A stretch of DNA of 49,907 nt from a virus: IMG/VR virus record IMGVR_UViG_3300009481_003721, positions 1 through 49,907 of that record; one strand, 5' to 3'. Shown here one piece after another: positions 7,068 to 14,390 of this stretch. The position numbers and the translations under genes were made by a program. Every line of letters begins with the position of its first letter. The stretch's first letter is position 1. The notes beneath the pieces are model-generated. The model ran no database searches, was not told the origin of the DNA, and was given only the letters and a program-made list of their open reading frames with translations.

Positions 7068-7167
7068 TCTAATGGAAGTAATCATGCGTTTCCTATTGTG
7101 GTATGTGGGAGGATATGTACTCGGCTACTTATTTATTTACCTGTTATATAATATAGGAGTTTTTTGA
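7051..7167 (+). CDS. 38-residue membrane peptide
   Basis: Starts at ATG 7051 inside the previous gene and encodes 38 residues, with a membrane segment FLLWYVGGYVLGYLFIYLLY (about residues 14-33). The stop TGA shares its A with the next ATG (TGATG), so the two are coupled. It is one of several one-helix mini-proteins in this phage. Function is unknown. Confidence 0.5.
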   Translation: MNNENNLMEVIMRFLLWYVGGYVLGYLFIYLLYNIGVF

Positions 7168-7361
7168 TGTTTGGCGATTTGAAAAAAGCGTGGAGTAACA
7201 TTTTGTACAACTCAGTATTCACAGCCGACCATTATTCACAGACGGTCACAATCCCAATAGAACAATTTGAGGCTTTCCAAAAAGAATTTAACATATGCTT
7301 TGTTGAGCCTGAAGAAGATTCCGAATTCAAATCTTGGCAGGATGGCTGGCAAGAGGAATAA
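7167..7361 (+). CDS. Small acidic hypothetical protein
   Basis: A 64-residue protein (MFGDLKKAWSNILYNSVFTA at the start) with an acidic tail ending KSWQDGWQEE, faintly reminiscent of the DW-containing tails of the paralogs at 1080 and 2679. AGGAG lies about eight bases before ATG 7167. No family is recognised. Confidence 0.6.
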   Translation: MFGDLKKAWSNILYNSVFTADHYSQTVTIPIEQFEAFQKEFNICFVEPEEDSEFKSWQDGWQEE

Positions 7362-7397
7362 CGCCACAAAAAACGTGCGTTAGATAATCATTACTAC

Positions 7398-7424
7398 TAT
7401 AATTAGACTGGACGGGGAGCCAGC
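7398..7424 (+). promoter_or_regulatory. Conserved TATAATTAG / GGGAGCCAGCA leader (copy 2)
   Basis: TATAATTAG (7398-7406), then CTGGACGGGGAGCCAGC directly before ATG 7425. It is aligned block for block with 1564-1593. The shared GGGAG may act as the ribosome-binding site and the TATAAT as a -10 element; no -35 TTGACA is present. Confidence 0.5.
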
Positions 7425-7598
7425 ATGAGATGTGAAACTGAAGACCTGTCAGACTCAGACTACTTTCTGATAGTCGATACAATAAGAGGCAAGCACTCTA
7501 AAAACATAGAAAAATTTTACAAACAAGTAGAAGAAGAAAAAAATAAACCAGAGAAGCCTAAGTCGTTTTGGTCACGGCTTCTCCTATTCTGGAGGTAA
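7425..7598 (+). CDS. Small charged hypothetical protein
   Basis: A 57-residue protein (MRCETEDLSDSDYFLIVDTI at the start) with a Lys/Glu-rich helix and a basic aromatic C terminus (FWSRLLLFWR) that may touch membrane. It is the first gene after the second conserved leader. Its last codons contain GGAGG, which likely serves the next gene. Confidence 0.55.
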   Translation: MRCETEDLSDSDYFLIVDTIRGKHSKNIEKFYKQVEEEKNKPEKPKSFWSRLLLFWR

Positions 7599-7605
7599 TG
7601 ATGTT

Positions 7606-7833
7606 TTGGCAAAGAAAAAAGAAGACCAACAAATTGATGACCTAATTGGCTCAATAGAAAAAAATCTAAGGATCGGCAAGGATGAGAAGCGGCGGTTACG
7701 ACGAGAGTTCCGGCTCCGTAGAATCGAAGAAAAAACTAAGCTCATGGTGGCGAAGGGTAACAGATGGAAGTGGCTGGCTGCGGTAATTGGATTAGGCATT
7801 GTCGCCTATATGGTGTTTAAATTCGTAGGATAA
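7606..7833 (+). CDS. C-terminally membrane-anchored basic protein
   Basis: A 75-residue protein with a highly charged Arg/Lys/Glu N-terminal helix and a C-terminal membrane segment (WLAAVIGLGIVAYMVFKFV). The start appears to be TTG 7606, ten bases after GGAGG; no ATG in frame precedes the conserved-looking charged region. A tail-anchored topology is likely. Function is unknown. Confidence 0.55.
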   Translation: MAKKKEDQQIDDLIGSIEKNLRIGKDEKRRLRREFRLRRIEEKTKLMVAKGNRWKWLAAVIGLGIVAYMVFKFVG

Positions 7834-7843
7834 GGGATAAAAC

Positions 7844-8479
7844 ATGTCTGTAAGATTTGATAATAGAAGTGTTAGCACTTTCAAAAAAGATATTTACTTT
7901 GCAACCCAGTTAGAAAAATATTTTTTTCACAGGTGGCTTAAAGCATGTGAAAATAATGAGAACACGCATAGACTCATCAGCGATTACACCATTACAACTT
8001 GGGACAACAATGGTGTTGATAATGACGGCGGGTTCATAGCTAGCGGCAAGACGGGCGGTGCGGACTACAAGGTCACTGGATCGTTCGGAACCCCACATGA
8101 GTCCCGTTTTCTTGAAGAACATCCACTGGAGGTTAAGTGGGTTCCAACGGCTGGCAAGTTCACCTTGAAAGAGGGCGATCTCAGGTCGTATATCAAAGAG
8201 GGTGCTAGTATTCTCTTTATATATAACTCAGTGAAATGTGGAACCGATCTTAGGAAACCAAAAGACTACAATCTAGAACGCCATATTAAATTAGTGGAGT
8301 CTAAGAGCCAGCAGATTAGGTGGGGTATAATGTGGGCTGACAAGGTTAGTCGATTCTACGAGGAAGCCAGAAGTGATGGCCTCATTAAACCAATTCCCTA
8401 TATGGGTAATAAACTTGGAGTTGTTTTGCCGGATTATAATTTTCACAAATGGTTTACCATAGAAAAATGGGAAACATAA
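7844..8479 (+). CDS. Putative PD-(D/E)XK-fold nuclease-like protein
   Basis: A 211-residue protein. GGADYKVTGSF (about residues 64-74) followed by HPLEVKWVP (about 85-93) gives the D-x(n)-ExK arrangement of PD-(D/E)XK nucleases, with a following charged helix (KEGDLRSYI) and a core strand (ASILFIYN). This is a motif-level call. Phage enzymes of this fold include recombination, packaging and restriction nucleases. It ends one base before the VOC gene. Confidence 0.5.
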   Translation: MSVRFDNRSVSTFKKDIYFATQLEKYFFHRWLKACENNENTHRLISDYTITTWDNNGVDNDGGFIASGKTGGADYKVTGSFGTPHESRFLEEHPLEVKWVPTAGKFTLKEGDLRSYIKEGASILFIYNSVKCGTDLRKPKDYNLERHIKLVESKSQQIRWGIMWADKVSRFYEEARSDGLIKPIPYMGNKLGVVLPDYNFHKWFTIEKWET

Positions 8480-8956
8480 ATGAAACTAGACCATATCGCG
8501 TTTCGCGTTCCCAATAGGGACAAGACTGTGAACCACCTCTCCCGCATGTTTAACTACGAGGTGGGTGCAGAGTTTGAAATTAATTTTGACGATAACTCCA
8601 AGGCTCAATGCAAAGCTCTGGTCGAAGATTCGCTCCCCGAGGTTTTCGTGTCAGAGGGGAGCCGTGGTTCCATAGTGGAGAAGTGGATTCAGAACACACC
8701 TAGTGAGCACGGAGGCATCCACCACATAGCCTACAAGGTTGAGAACATAGATCCCATCGTGAAAAAATGGAGAGACGATGGTATAGAGTTCTTAAGTGAC
8801 GATGTTATTGACTGTCCCGATGACGATCTAAGACAAATATTCACGAAGCCACAACCCCTGCTTGGGGGTATCATCATAGAGCTAATCGAGAGAGGCGACA
8901 AGGGGTTTTGTGAGAACTCCGTCAAAGAACTAATGGAGTCTACCGATGAAGTTTGA
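8480..8956 (+). CDS. VOC (glyoxalase/dioxygenase superfamily) protein
   Basis: A 158-residue protein with the paired beta-alpha-beta-beta-beta modules of the VOC fold. MKLDHIAFRVPNRDKTVNHL opens module 1 and GGIHHIAYKVENIDPIVKKW (about residues 75-94) opens module 2. His ligand positions (DHIAF, HHIAY) and the late Glu (IIIELIE) fit a metal site. It resembles methylmalonyl-CoA epimerase and HPPD-like members, but the reaction cannot be fixed. It overlaps the GMP reductase start by 11 bases, suggesting a shared role. Confidence 0.75.
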   Translation: MKLDHIAFRVPNRDKTVNHLSRMFNYEVGAEFEINFDDNSKAQCKALVEDSLPEVFVSEGSRGSIVEKWIQNTPSEHGGIHHIAYKVENIDPIVKKWRDDGIEFLSDDVIDCPDDDLRQIFTKPQPLLGGIIIELIERGDKGFCENSVKELMESTDEV

Positions 8957-10022
8957 AGACGGCTTGAAGCTAGATTTTGACGATGTTTTAATTAAGCCTA
9001 AGAGGTCTACCTTAGCTACTAGGTCTGGCGTAGGCATTGCAAAAGGTTATAACTATCTCCATGCTGATACACGAGAATTGGCAGTTCCCATAATAGCGGC
9101 GAACATGGACACAACGGGAACCTTTGCTATGTCAGAGGCTCTTGCTGGATTTGAAGGTGGGATCGGAATGCAAACCGCCCTGCATAAACACTACAGCCTT
9201 GCCGAACTGACTAAATATTATAGAGCTGGCTGGCGTTTAAATACTTGGTTCACAATAGGAATCAAGGAGGATGATGTTCGCAAACTGCGTGCAGTAAATG
9301 AGGCGGTACTATTCTATGATAATGATCCGTCCTTGAGGTGTGAGATTGGTATAGAGAAAATTTGTATTGATGTAGCCAATGGATACCAAAAGGTATTTGT
9401 TGACCACGTTAAGAGGATTAGAAATGAATTCCCACACGCAGTTATCATGGCTGGCAATGTTTGTACTCCAGAGATGGTAAGTGAGCTATTAATTAGCGGT
9501 GGAGCAGATATAGTCAAGATCGGCATTGGACCGGGAAGCGTTTGTGCCACGAGAAGAATAACTGGGTGTGGCTATCCACAATTGTCGGCCATCATAGAGT
9601 GTGCCGATGCTGCTCATGGCATAGGGGGACATATTTGTGCTGACGGAGGATGTAAAGAAGCGGGGGATGTCGTAAAGGCTTTTGCCGCCGGTGCAGATTT
9701 TGTTATGCTCGGAGGCATGTTAGCAGGAACGGATGAGTGTGAAGGCGAATGGGAGTACGACCAACAACTTGGTGCTACAAGAACATGGCCCAAATCACTC
9801 AAATTCTACGGGATGTCCAGTGAAACTGCAATGCAAAAATATAGTGGTGGGATGGAGACTTACAGAGCTTCAGAAGGTCTAGTCAAGAGCGTTCCATACA
9901 AAGGGCCAGTTGAGAATGTGCTTCAGGAAGTGGCTGGCGGCATTAGAAGTGCGTGTGCATATGTCGGAGCACCGACACTAAAAGACCTTCCCAAGTGTGC
10001 CACCTTTGTCGTGAAGAGATAA
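8946..10022 (+). CDS. guaC: GMP reductase
   Basis: A 358-residue TIM-barrel enzyme very close to the GMP reductase family. Markers are LDFDDVLIKPKRS near the start, KIGIGPGSVCATRRITGCGY with catalytic Cys200, YPQLSAIIECADAAHG, ADGGCKEAGDVVKAF, DFVMLGGMLAG, FYGMSSETAMQKY and VQE-type GGIRSACAYVGA. CBS domains of IMP dehydrogenase are absent and the length fits GuaC. It turns GMP plus NADPH into IMP and ammonia. In a phage this would shift guanine nucleotides toward IMP for adenine or other purine use. It is uncommon among phage nucleotide genes. Confidence 0.92.
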   Translation: MKFEDGLKLDFDDVLIKPKRSTLATRSGVGIAKGYNYLHADTRELAVPIIAANMDTTGTFAMSEALAGFEGGIGMQTALHKHYSLAELTKYYRAGWRLNTWFTIGIKEDDVRKLRAVNEAVLFYDNDPSLRCEIGIEKICIDVANGYQKVFVDHVKRIRNEFPHAVIMAGNVCTPEMVSELLISGGADIVKIGIGPGSVCATRRITGCGYPQLSAIIECADAAHGIGGHICADGGCKEAGDVVKAFAAGADFVMLGGMLAGTDECEGEWEYDQQLGATRTWPKSLKFYGMSSETAMQKYSGGMETYRASEGLVKSVPYKGPVENVLQEVAGGIRSACAYVGAPTLKDLPKCATFVVKR

Positions 10023-10084
10023 TTCGTTTACCCAGATAGGCATAAAATGCGTATAAAAAAACACAAACGTTTAAACTTTAAGAA

Positions 10085-10384
10085 GTGAATCCCAAAATGG
10101 AGAAACATACACTATCGAACGTACTTAGCTCTTTGTACGACCCCTCATTGTCTACAGAGACGGCTTGGGAAGCATACAGTAACTTTGTAGAGCTTTTTCT
10201 TGACGGAGACCCCGCTACAATAAACTATTTATGTACAATATGCGAGCTTGGCAGCAAGCAGAGGCTGTTGTTAAGGCATAAAATAGCCGAGTATGGTTTC
10301 GAGCTTACGCCAAACGAGCTAAACCAATACGTTCTCTTAATACTCATGGCACTGACCGAGTATATGGAACTCAAGGATGCCTAA
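10085..10384 (+). CDS. Hypothetical helical protein
   Basis: Up to 99 residues, mostly helical and Leu-rich, with no recognised family. The start is uncertain: GTG 10085 has poor upstream purines, while ATG 10097 (95 residues) lies eleven bases after AAGAAG. The 62 bases between guaC and this gene hold no clear promoter or terminator. Its stop shares one base with the next ATG (TAATG). Confidence 0.55.
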   Translation: MNPKMEKHTLSNVLSSLYDPSLSTETAWEAYSNFVELFLDGDPATINYLCTICELGSKQRLLLRHKIAEYGFELTPNELNQYVLLILMALTEYMELKDA

Positions 10385-11127
10385 TGACTGTCAACTTTAT
10401 ACACGTTCCCAAGACTGGGGGCATTTCTGTACAAAAAATATGTGGACACATAAAGAACAACACAATAAAATACAATCCACATCATGTTGATATATATGAT
10501 CCACGAATCTCGAACCAGTTAGTTATAATAAGAAACCCAATCGAAAGATTCGTTTCGGCGGTAAGATATATAGTGCGTAGCCTTCGTGTTATTCATCAAC
10601 ACAAACATTCCACCAAATTTAATGAAGATAGACCGACAATCCTAGCCAATCCACTTGGTCCCGCCTATTTGGTTCCTACGTTCGTTGGGAAAAACAAGTC
10701 ACAACTTTTTAACCTGCTGTTCAGGAAGGGGGCTAAAACCCCAGATAGCTGGGCCAATATCCTTAGCGACCCCAGACATCGGTTCCATGAAGCCTTAATA
10801 CACATTATTTCCAACAACGAGAGCCACGACCTTAAGATAGGCCCGCAAAGCTGTAAGTATATTTACCCCATTGAGCCGCAGTCTAGCTGGCATCACAATC
10901 CTAAAATTGTAATAGTGATGGATAATTTTCAGGAAGAACTTTCTTTTTTGCTAAAGAGTCTTGACATCGATGCCGATATACCACATATGAACAAGACACC
11001 CCGCTCTCAAGATGACACCATTTCCGAAAAAAATTTGGGGTGGATTAAAGAAAAATATGCCAAAGATTTTGAACTATACTATAATTATAATGATGTTCTC
11101 CCTAGGGAAAGGATTATGGTTGCGTGA
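10384..11127 (+). CDS. Sulfotransferase family protein (second copy)
   Basis: A 247-residue protein with the same two PAPS-binding elements as the copy at 467. VNFIHVPKTGGISVQKI (residues 3-19) is the 5' loop, and LVIIRNPIERFVSAVRYI (about 46-63) carries the Arg/Ser of the 3'-phosphate site. The acceptor-binding middle differs in length and sequence from copy one, so the two probably have different acceptors. The stop overlaps the next start (TGATG). Confidence 0.83.
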   Translation: MTVNFIHVPKTGGISVQKICGHIKNNTIKYNPHHVDIYDPRISNQLVIIRNPIERFVSAVRYIVRSLRVIHQHKHSTKFNEDRPTILANPLGPAYLVPTFVGKNKSQLFNLLFRKGAKTPDSWANILSDPRHRFHEALIHIISNNESHDLKIGPQSCKYIYPIEPQSSWHHNPKIVIVMDNFQEELSFLLKSLDIDADIPHMNKTPRSQDDTISEKNLGWIKEKYAKDFELYYNYNDVLPRERIMVA

Positions 11128-11450
11128 TGCATGAGTACAAAGCCACCATCGACCGTATAATTGATGGCGACACCATAGACCTGATCGTGGATCTTGGGTT
11201 TCACATTAAAATAAAGATTAGAGGGCGACTAAAGGGGGTTGACACCCCAGAGCGTGGACATCCCGAATGGAACCACGCAACAGAGGTTTGCAGGGGGCTT
11301 CTCCAAGGGGTTCAGGCAGACACCGGTAAAGAGTATATAATAATAAAAACAACAAAGACCGGCAAATACGGACGCTGGATTGTAGAAATAGATGGGGTTA
11401 CAGATGAGCTTGCAAAACGATGGCCGTATGGAAACTGGCCAGTCCTTTGA
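11127..11450 (+). CDS. Thermonuclease-like (SNase family) protein
   Basis: A 107-residue OB-fold nuclease. ATIDRIIDGDTIDLIVDLGF (residues 5-24) and GVDTPERGHPEW (about 39-50) carry the calcium and catalytic positions (Asp, Arg, Glu) of staphylococcal nuclease. The closing KTGKYGRWIVEI matches the conserved KYGR strand. No signal peptide is visible, so it acts inside the cell or in the virion. It would cut DNA or RNA, for example host DNA degradation. Confidence 0.8.
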   Translation: MHEYKATIDRIIDGDTIDLIVDLGFHIKIKIRGRLKGVDTPERGHPEWNHATEVCRGLLQGVQADTGKEYIIIKTTKTGKYGRWIVEIDGVTDELAKRWPYGNWPVL

Positions 11451-11646
11451 GCCATACCCAAGCCCTATTGACGCCTGCGACCACTGTGGGTGTTTCAGTA
11501 AGGTTTTGTATGTAGCATCACAAACCGTTTGTGATGAGTGTTTTAATGTTTTTTTTGAGAAAGATGAAAATGAAAAGACTACTGATTGCCACGTTTCTTA
11601 TTCTAGCCGCCGCTCTAACTCAAGACGCACAGGCTCAGGAGATTAA
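11404..11646 (+). CDS. Small zinc-finger protein in overlapping frame
   Basis: An 80-residue protein from ATG 11404. A clear zinc pattern, CDHCGCF and CDECF (about residues 25-49), lies in the part not shared with neighbours. It overlaps the nuclease 3' end by 47 bases and the next secreted-protein gene by about 80, an unusually long overlap here. The C-terminal Ser/Arg tail in the overlap may be a by-product. Function is unknown. Confidence 0.5.
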   Translation: MSLQNDGRMETGQSFEPYPSPIDACDHCGCFSKVLYVASQTVCDECFNVFFEKDENEKTTDCHVSYSSRRSNSRRTGSGD

Positions 11647-11860
11647 GCGAGAACCCAGAGTCATCAAGGTGCTCGATCTTGGTAGTGTTGTGCGAAATTC
11701 CTGCAACCAGATCAAGACCTGCACGCAGCAAACCTTGGGTGGTATTGAGTTGATTCTGCGTGCTCCGTTTACTAGGAGTCCCGACAGACTCCCGTTGTTC
11801 AAGGAGTATCGTTACTATAAACCGATCTATGTTCCCGGTAGATGGGAAAGGGTTAAGTAG
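11564..11860 (+). CDS. Small exported protein
   Basis: A 98-residue protein with a standard signal peptide (MKMKRLLIATFLILAAALTQ then DAQAQ, cleavage expected after AQA). The mature part is basic, with two Cys (SCNQIKTC) that could form a disulfide and a Tyr/Arg-rich end. ATG 11564 or ATG 11570 could start it. It is the last gene before a strong terminator. No family is recognised. Confidence 0.6.
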   Translation: MKMKRLLIATFLILAAALTQDAQAQEIKREPRVIKVLDLGSVVRNSCNQIKTCTQQTLGGIELILRAPFTRSPDRLPLFKEYRYYKPIYVPGRWERVK

Positions 11861-11868
11861 CTCGTGTA

Positions 11869-11896
11869 GGGGCACGAAAGTGCCCCGTATTTTTTT
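11869..11896 (+). terminator. Rho-independent terminator
   Basis: Stem GGGGCAC (11869-11875) and GTGCCCC (11880-11886) around a GAAA tetraloop, followed by a run of seven T (11890-11896). It closes the transcript through the exported protein and isolates the serine-rich gene downstream. Confidence 0.9.
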
Positions 11897-11905
11897 GGAG
11901 CGGCT

Positions 11906-12568
11906 ATGGGAAGACCATGCAAATGCTGTAAAGACGACGATAGTAGCAGTAGTAGCAGTAGTTCACAGAGCATTAGTGAGAGCATTAGCCAGTCAATATC
12001 TGGCTCCGCAAGTACAAGTGCCAGTGCCAGTCAAAGCATTTCTGCTAGTGCTAGTGCAAGCACCTCTTCGGTTAGTGGAAGTAGTTCTTCGGCCAGTGCA
12101 AGCAGCTCTTCAGCCAGTGCAAGCAGTTCTTCGGCCAGCAGTTCTTCGGCCAGCGGTTCTTCAGCCAGTGCAAGCAGCTCTTCAGCCAGTAGTTCTTCGG
12201 CCAGTGGAAGCAGCTCTTCAGCCAGTAGTTCTTCGGCCAGTTCTTCGGCTAGTGCCAGTTCTTCGGCTAGTGCAAGCAGTTCACGAACAACAAGCTCTAG
12301 TGGTCGTCCTTCGTCGGGCGTGACCAGTGGCAGCAGCAGCGGCTCGGCGTCAGGGTCTGAATCAGCGTCACGGGATGACAACCCATGCGAGGCAGGCTCG
12401 TGCTATTACCTATGTTCCGCACCAACCGGACCGGGAAGCGAGCACTGGATTATTGACGCAAACGACTGTGACCACCGAGGTGACTGCACATGCGAACTTC
12501 CGGGTGCTCCGCCGGTTAACTGCGAAGGCCCAGCCGGAACAGTCACCCGATGTCTACTGGGGGGGTGA
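11906..12568 (+). CDS. Serine-rich repeat protein with C-terminal Cys-rich domain
   Basis: A 220-residue protein in three parts: a short CKCC head (residues 5-8), about 140 residues of almost pure Ser/Ala with few Gly and Gln, and a C-terminal domain with Cys in CEAGSCYYLC, a DCDHRGDCTC cluster and two more Cys. There is no signal peptide. GGAG sits six bases before the ATG. The Ser tract could be a flexible stalk and O-glycosylation target, and the Cys domain a stable tip. The glycosyltransferase gene follows directly. Virion fibre or adhesin-like use is an inference. Confidence 0.75.
   Translation: MGRPCKCCKDDDSSSSSSSSQSISESISQSISGSASTSASASQSISASASASTSSVSGSSSSASASSSSASASSSSASSSSASGSSASASSSSASSSSASGSSSSASSSSASSSASASSSASASSSRTTSSSGRPSSGVTSGSSSGSASGSESASRDDNPCEAGSCYYLCSAPTGPGSEHWIIDANDCDHRGDCTCELPGAPPVNCEGPAGTVTRCLLGG
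12075..12290 (+). repeat. Degenerate Ser/Ala codon repeat
   Basis: Tandem, imperfect units of about 12-18 bases built from AGTTCTTCGGCCAGT and AGCAGCTCTTCAGCC variants encode the Ser/Ala tract. Synonymous variation between units (TCG/TCA, AGC/AGT) suggests the length is maintained by selection as well as by slippage. Confidence 0.8.
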
Positions 12569-12594
12569 CAAACATGATCTCAAGGAAAAGGACA

Positions 12595-13989
12595 ATGAAA
12601 AAAACAAGTATTGATTCCAACGGAAAAACTGTTATTGGAGACGTTGATGCAACGTGGGAGGACGTTGACTGTCCTCATCTGGAGAACGATCATACATGTG
12701 ACCTAGCGTCAGCCCTTGCCGGAGTACCAGCAGCCACCAACCCCTACGCCTGCTCCCTTTGCACGCAGTGGGAAGATGGTCGCACACATACATGCAGAAC
12801 AGTTCAGAGGCTTGCGAGAAGGGCATCAAAAAAACACGGCCAAGAGTTGCAGCTTACAACAGAGCAAAAACTTGGAGAAGGTGTAGGAACGGAACTCCAC
12901 AAGATGATACCAAGCTTTTTGGAGAGGTCTGGCTGCAACTGCAAGAGCTTGGCAAAGAAGATGAATGTCTGGGGACCAGATGCTTGTGAAAAGAATCGGG
13001 CACATATTGTGAACCACCTAGTTGCACAGGCGAATGGAAGAGTTATTTTTAGCTGGGTTCCAAGTTCAGCAACGAGGGTTGTGGCCAACAGCCTTTTAAC
13101 CTCCGCTATAAACAAGGTCAAAAAGAAAGAGGCCAAAAACCCCAACAAGGACAAGTGGTTCTGTGCTGTGACTACGGCTCCCCGAAGAGTCCCGACAGTG
13201 AAGACCTGCACTGAGTCTCTGGTGGTTGCTGGCTTTGAGCCGTTCCTTTTTGCGGAACCGGATACCATATTGTCAGATGCGGACAACGAGTTTGTGATAC
13301 GGCACAAAGAAAAGAAGGGAGTTTGGCATAATTGGCTGTACAGTGCTAGGTATGCGTTAGATAACAGTGACGCCAATATAATACTAACAGTGCAAGACGA
13401 TAGCTTATTTCATCCAGATTCCAAAACCTTCCTTGAGAATCATATATTGTGGCCCGATACAAATGTTGGGTTTGTTTCCTTGTACACACCAAAACACTAC
13501 AGTATCAAACCAAACAAGAAGACGATGATGAGAGATTATGGAGTCAATCGCGTCATCACAAGGAGCATGTGGGGAGCGTGTGCCTTAGCGTGGCCAAGAA
13601 AGGTGCTTGAGGAGGTAATAGAGTTAGATTTTTCCCAAAAATGGCTTGGTGCACGAACAAAAACGGCAAGCGTTTGGGAAAGAAAGAAGGCTGAAAGAAT
13701 AGCGGAACCTTGGAGAATACAAAATAGTGATACCGCCATCGGTAAAATAATGAACCTTATGGGTAGAACTATGTGGTTTTGCGACCCGTCCCCAGTTCAG
13801 CATTTTGCAACAACATCAGCTATATCTCATGGGGGGAATAAAGGACGAAGGAACTGTGGAAGATGTGCTAAATGGAGCGAATCACTTGCAGAACAAATTC
13901 CCCTACAAACAAACGGCAAACCTCTTGATAGATTTAGTTACGACGAAATTATAATGGATACAGAGGATGAAAATCAATCCGACTCATAA
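12595..13989 (+). CDS. Putative GT-A-type glycosyltransferase with N-terminal Cys-rich domain
   Basis: About 464 residues (ATG 12595 after AAGGA; ATG 12574 adds seven). The N-terminal third has Cys clusters (CPHLENDHTC, CSLC, CNCKSLAKKMNVWGPDAC). The C-terminal part opens with WFCAVTTAPRRVPTVKTCTE, a GT-A-like first strand, and ILTVQDDSLF supplies an acidic DxD-like motif. The Cys domain before a GT recalls genes common in planctomycete genomes. It directly follows the Ser-rich protein, its most obvious substrate. The family is inferred from motifs. Confidence 0.65.
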   Translation: MKKTSIDSNGKTVIGDVDATWEDVDCPHLENDHTCDLASALAGVPAATNPYACSLCTQWEDGRTHTCRTVQRLARRASKKHGQELQLTTEQKLGEGVGTELHKMIPSFLERSGCNCKSLAKKMNVWGPDACEKNRAHIVNHLVAQANGRVIFSWVPSSATRVVANSLLTSAINKVKKKEAKNPNKDKWFCAVTTAPRRVPTVKTCTESLVVAGFEPFLFAEPDTILSDADNEFVIRHKEKKGVWHNWLYSARYALDNSDANIILTVQDDSLFHPDSKTFLENHILWPDTNVGFVSLYTPKHYSIKPNKKTMMRDYGVNRVITRSMWGACALAWPRKVLEEVIELDFSQKWLGARTKTASVWERKKAERIAEPWRIQNSDTAIGKIMNLMGRTMWFCDPSPVQHFATTSAISHGGNKGRRNCGRCAKWSESLAEQIPLQTNGKPLDRFSYDEIIMDTEDENQSDS

Positions 13990-14311
13990 TGTAGAGTTGT
14001 ATTTGGGGTCTGTAAACGAAGAAACCAAGGAGCCTTTTTCCTATGAGGATCTAGTTCGGGAGGTTGGTTTCTTTCAAGATGAATTAGAAAAACATATTCC
14101 CGTGTGTATAACTAGTGTGGAGTTTATCTCGGGGTCAAAATACAGGGAGACGGGGTGGAAAATTTCAGCGATAAATTATCCCCGCGTTGGAAACTCCTTC
14201 AAAGACATAGACAAATTCATGCTGGATCTAGGCAGAGTGCTGTTGTTTAGGTTTAAGCAGAATCGAATTACAGTTATAGGTTCCGACAAAACTGTCATGC
14301 TGGGCAAATAA
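13967..14311 (+). CDS. Hypothetical protein
   Basis: A 114-residue alpha/beta protein overlapping the glycosyltransferase 3' end by 23 bases. No motif is recognised. Its C terminus lies just before a consensus promoter, so it ends the transcript that starts near the Ser-rich gene. Confidence 0.6.
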   Translation: MKINPTHNVELYLGSVNEETKEPFSYEDLVREVGFFQDELEKHIPVCITSVEFISGSKYRETGWKISAINYPRVGNSFKDIDKFMLDLGRVLLFRFKQNRITVIGSDKTVMLGK

Positions 14312-14325
14312 AATACAAAAAAGTC

Positions 14326-14353
14326 TTGACAAAAGCACAATTGGGTGTATAAT
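14326..14353 (+). promoter_or_regulatory. Perfect sigma-70-type promoter before virion-like gene and tmRNA
   Basis: TTGACA (14326-14331), 16-base spacer, TATAAT (14348-14353). The downstream gene starts at 14391, and the tmRNA gene begins four bases after that gene ends, so this promoter could drive both. Confidence 0.85.
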
Positions 14354-14390
14354 ATATTGGCAGTGTGACACAATCTAGGAGAACAGACCA

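Noticed and set aside
7360-7381. Hairpin AACG/CGTT with CAC/GTG before the second conserved leader as a terminator
   Set aside because: It has a bulge, a weak stem and no T-run.
11760-12323. Plus-frame Val/Leu/Arg-rich frame over the serine-rich gene
   Set aside because: It crosses a strong terminator and has no ribosome-binding site; the Ser frame has a matching start and Cys-rich ends.
12031-12381. Antisense open frame opposite the serine-rich gene (116 codons)
   Set aside because: It is the reverse complement of the Ser/Ala codon repeat and gives an artificial Leu/Ala/Glu repeat; no ribosome-binding site and no other minus-strand genes exist in the window.
12804-13376. Antisense open frame of 190 codons
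   Set aside because: It lies wholly opposite the glycosyltransferase gene, lacks a start context, and its hydrophobic composition is typical of shadow frames.
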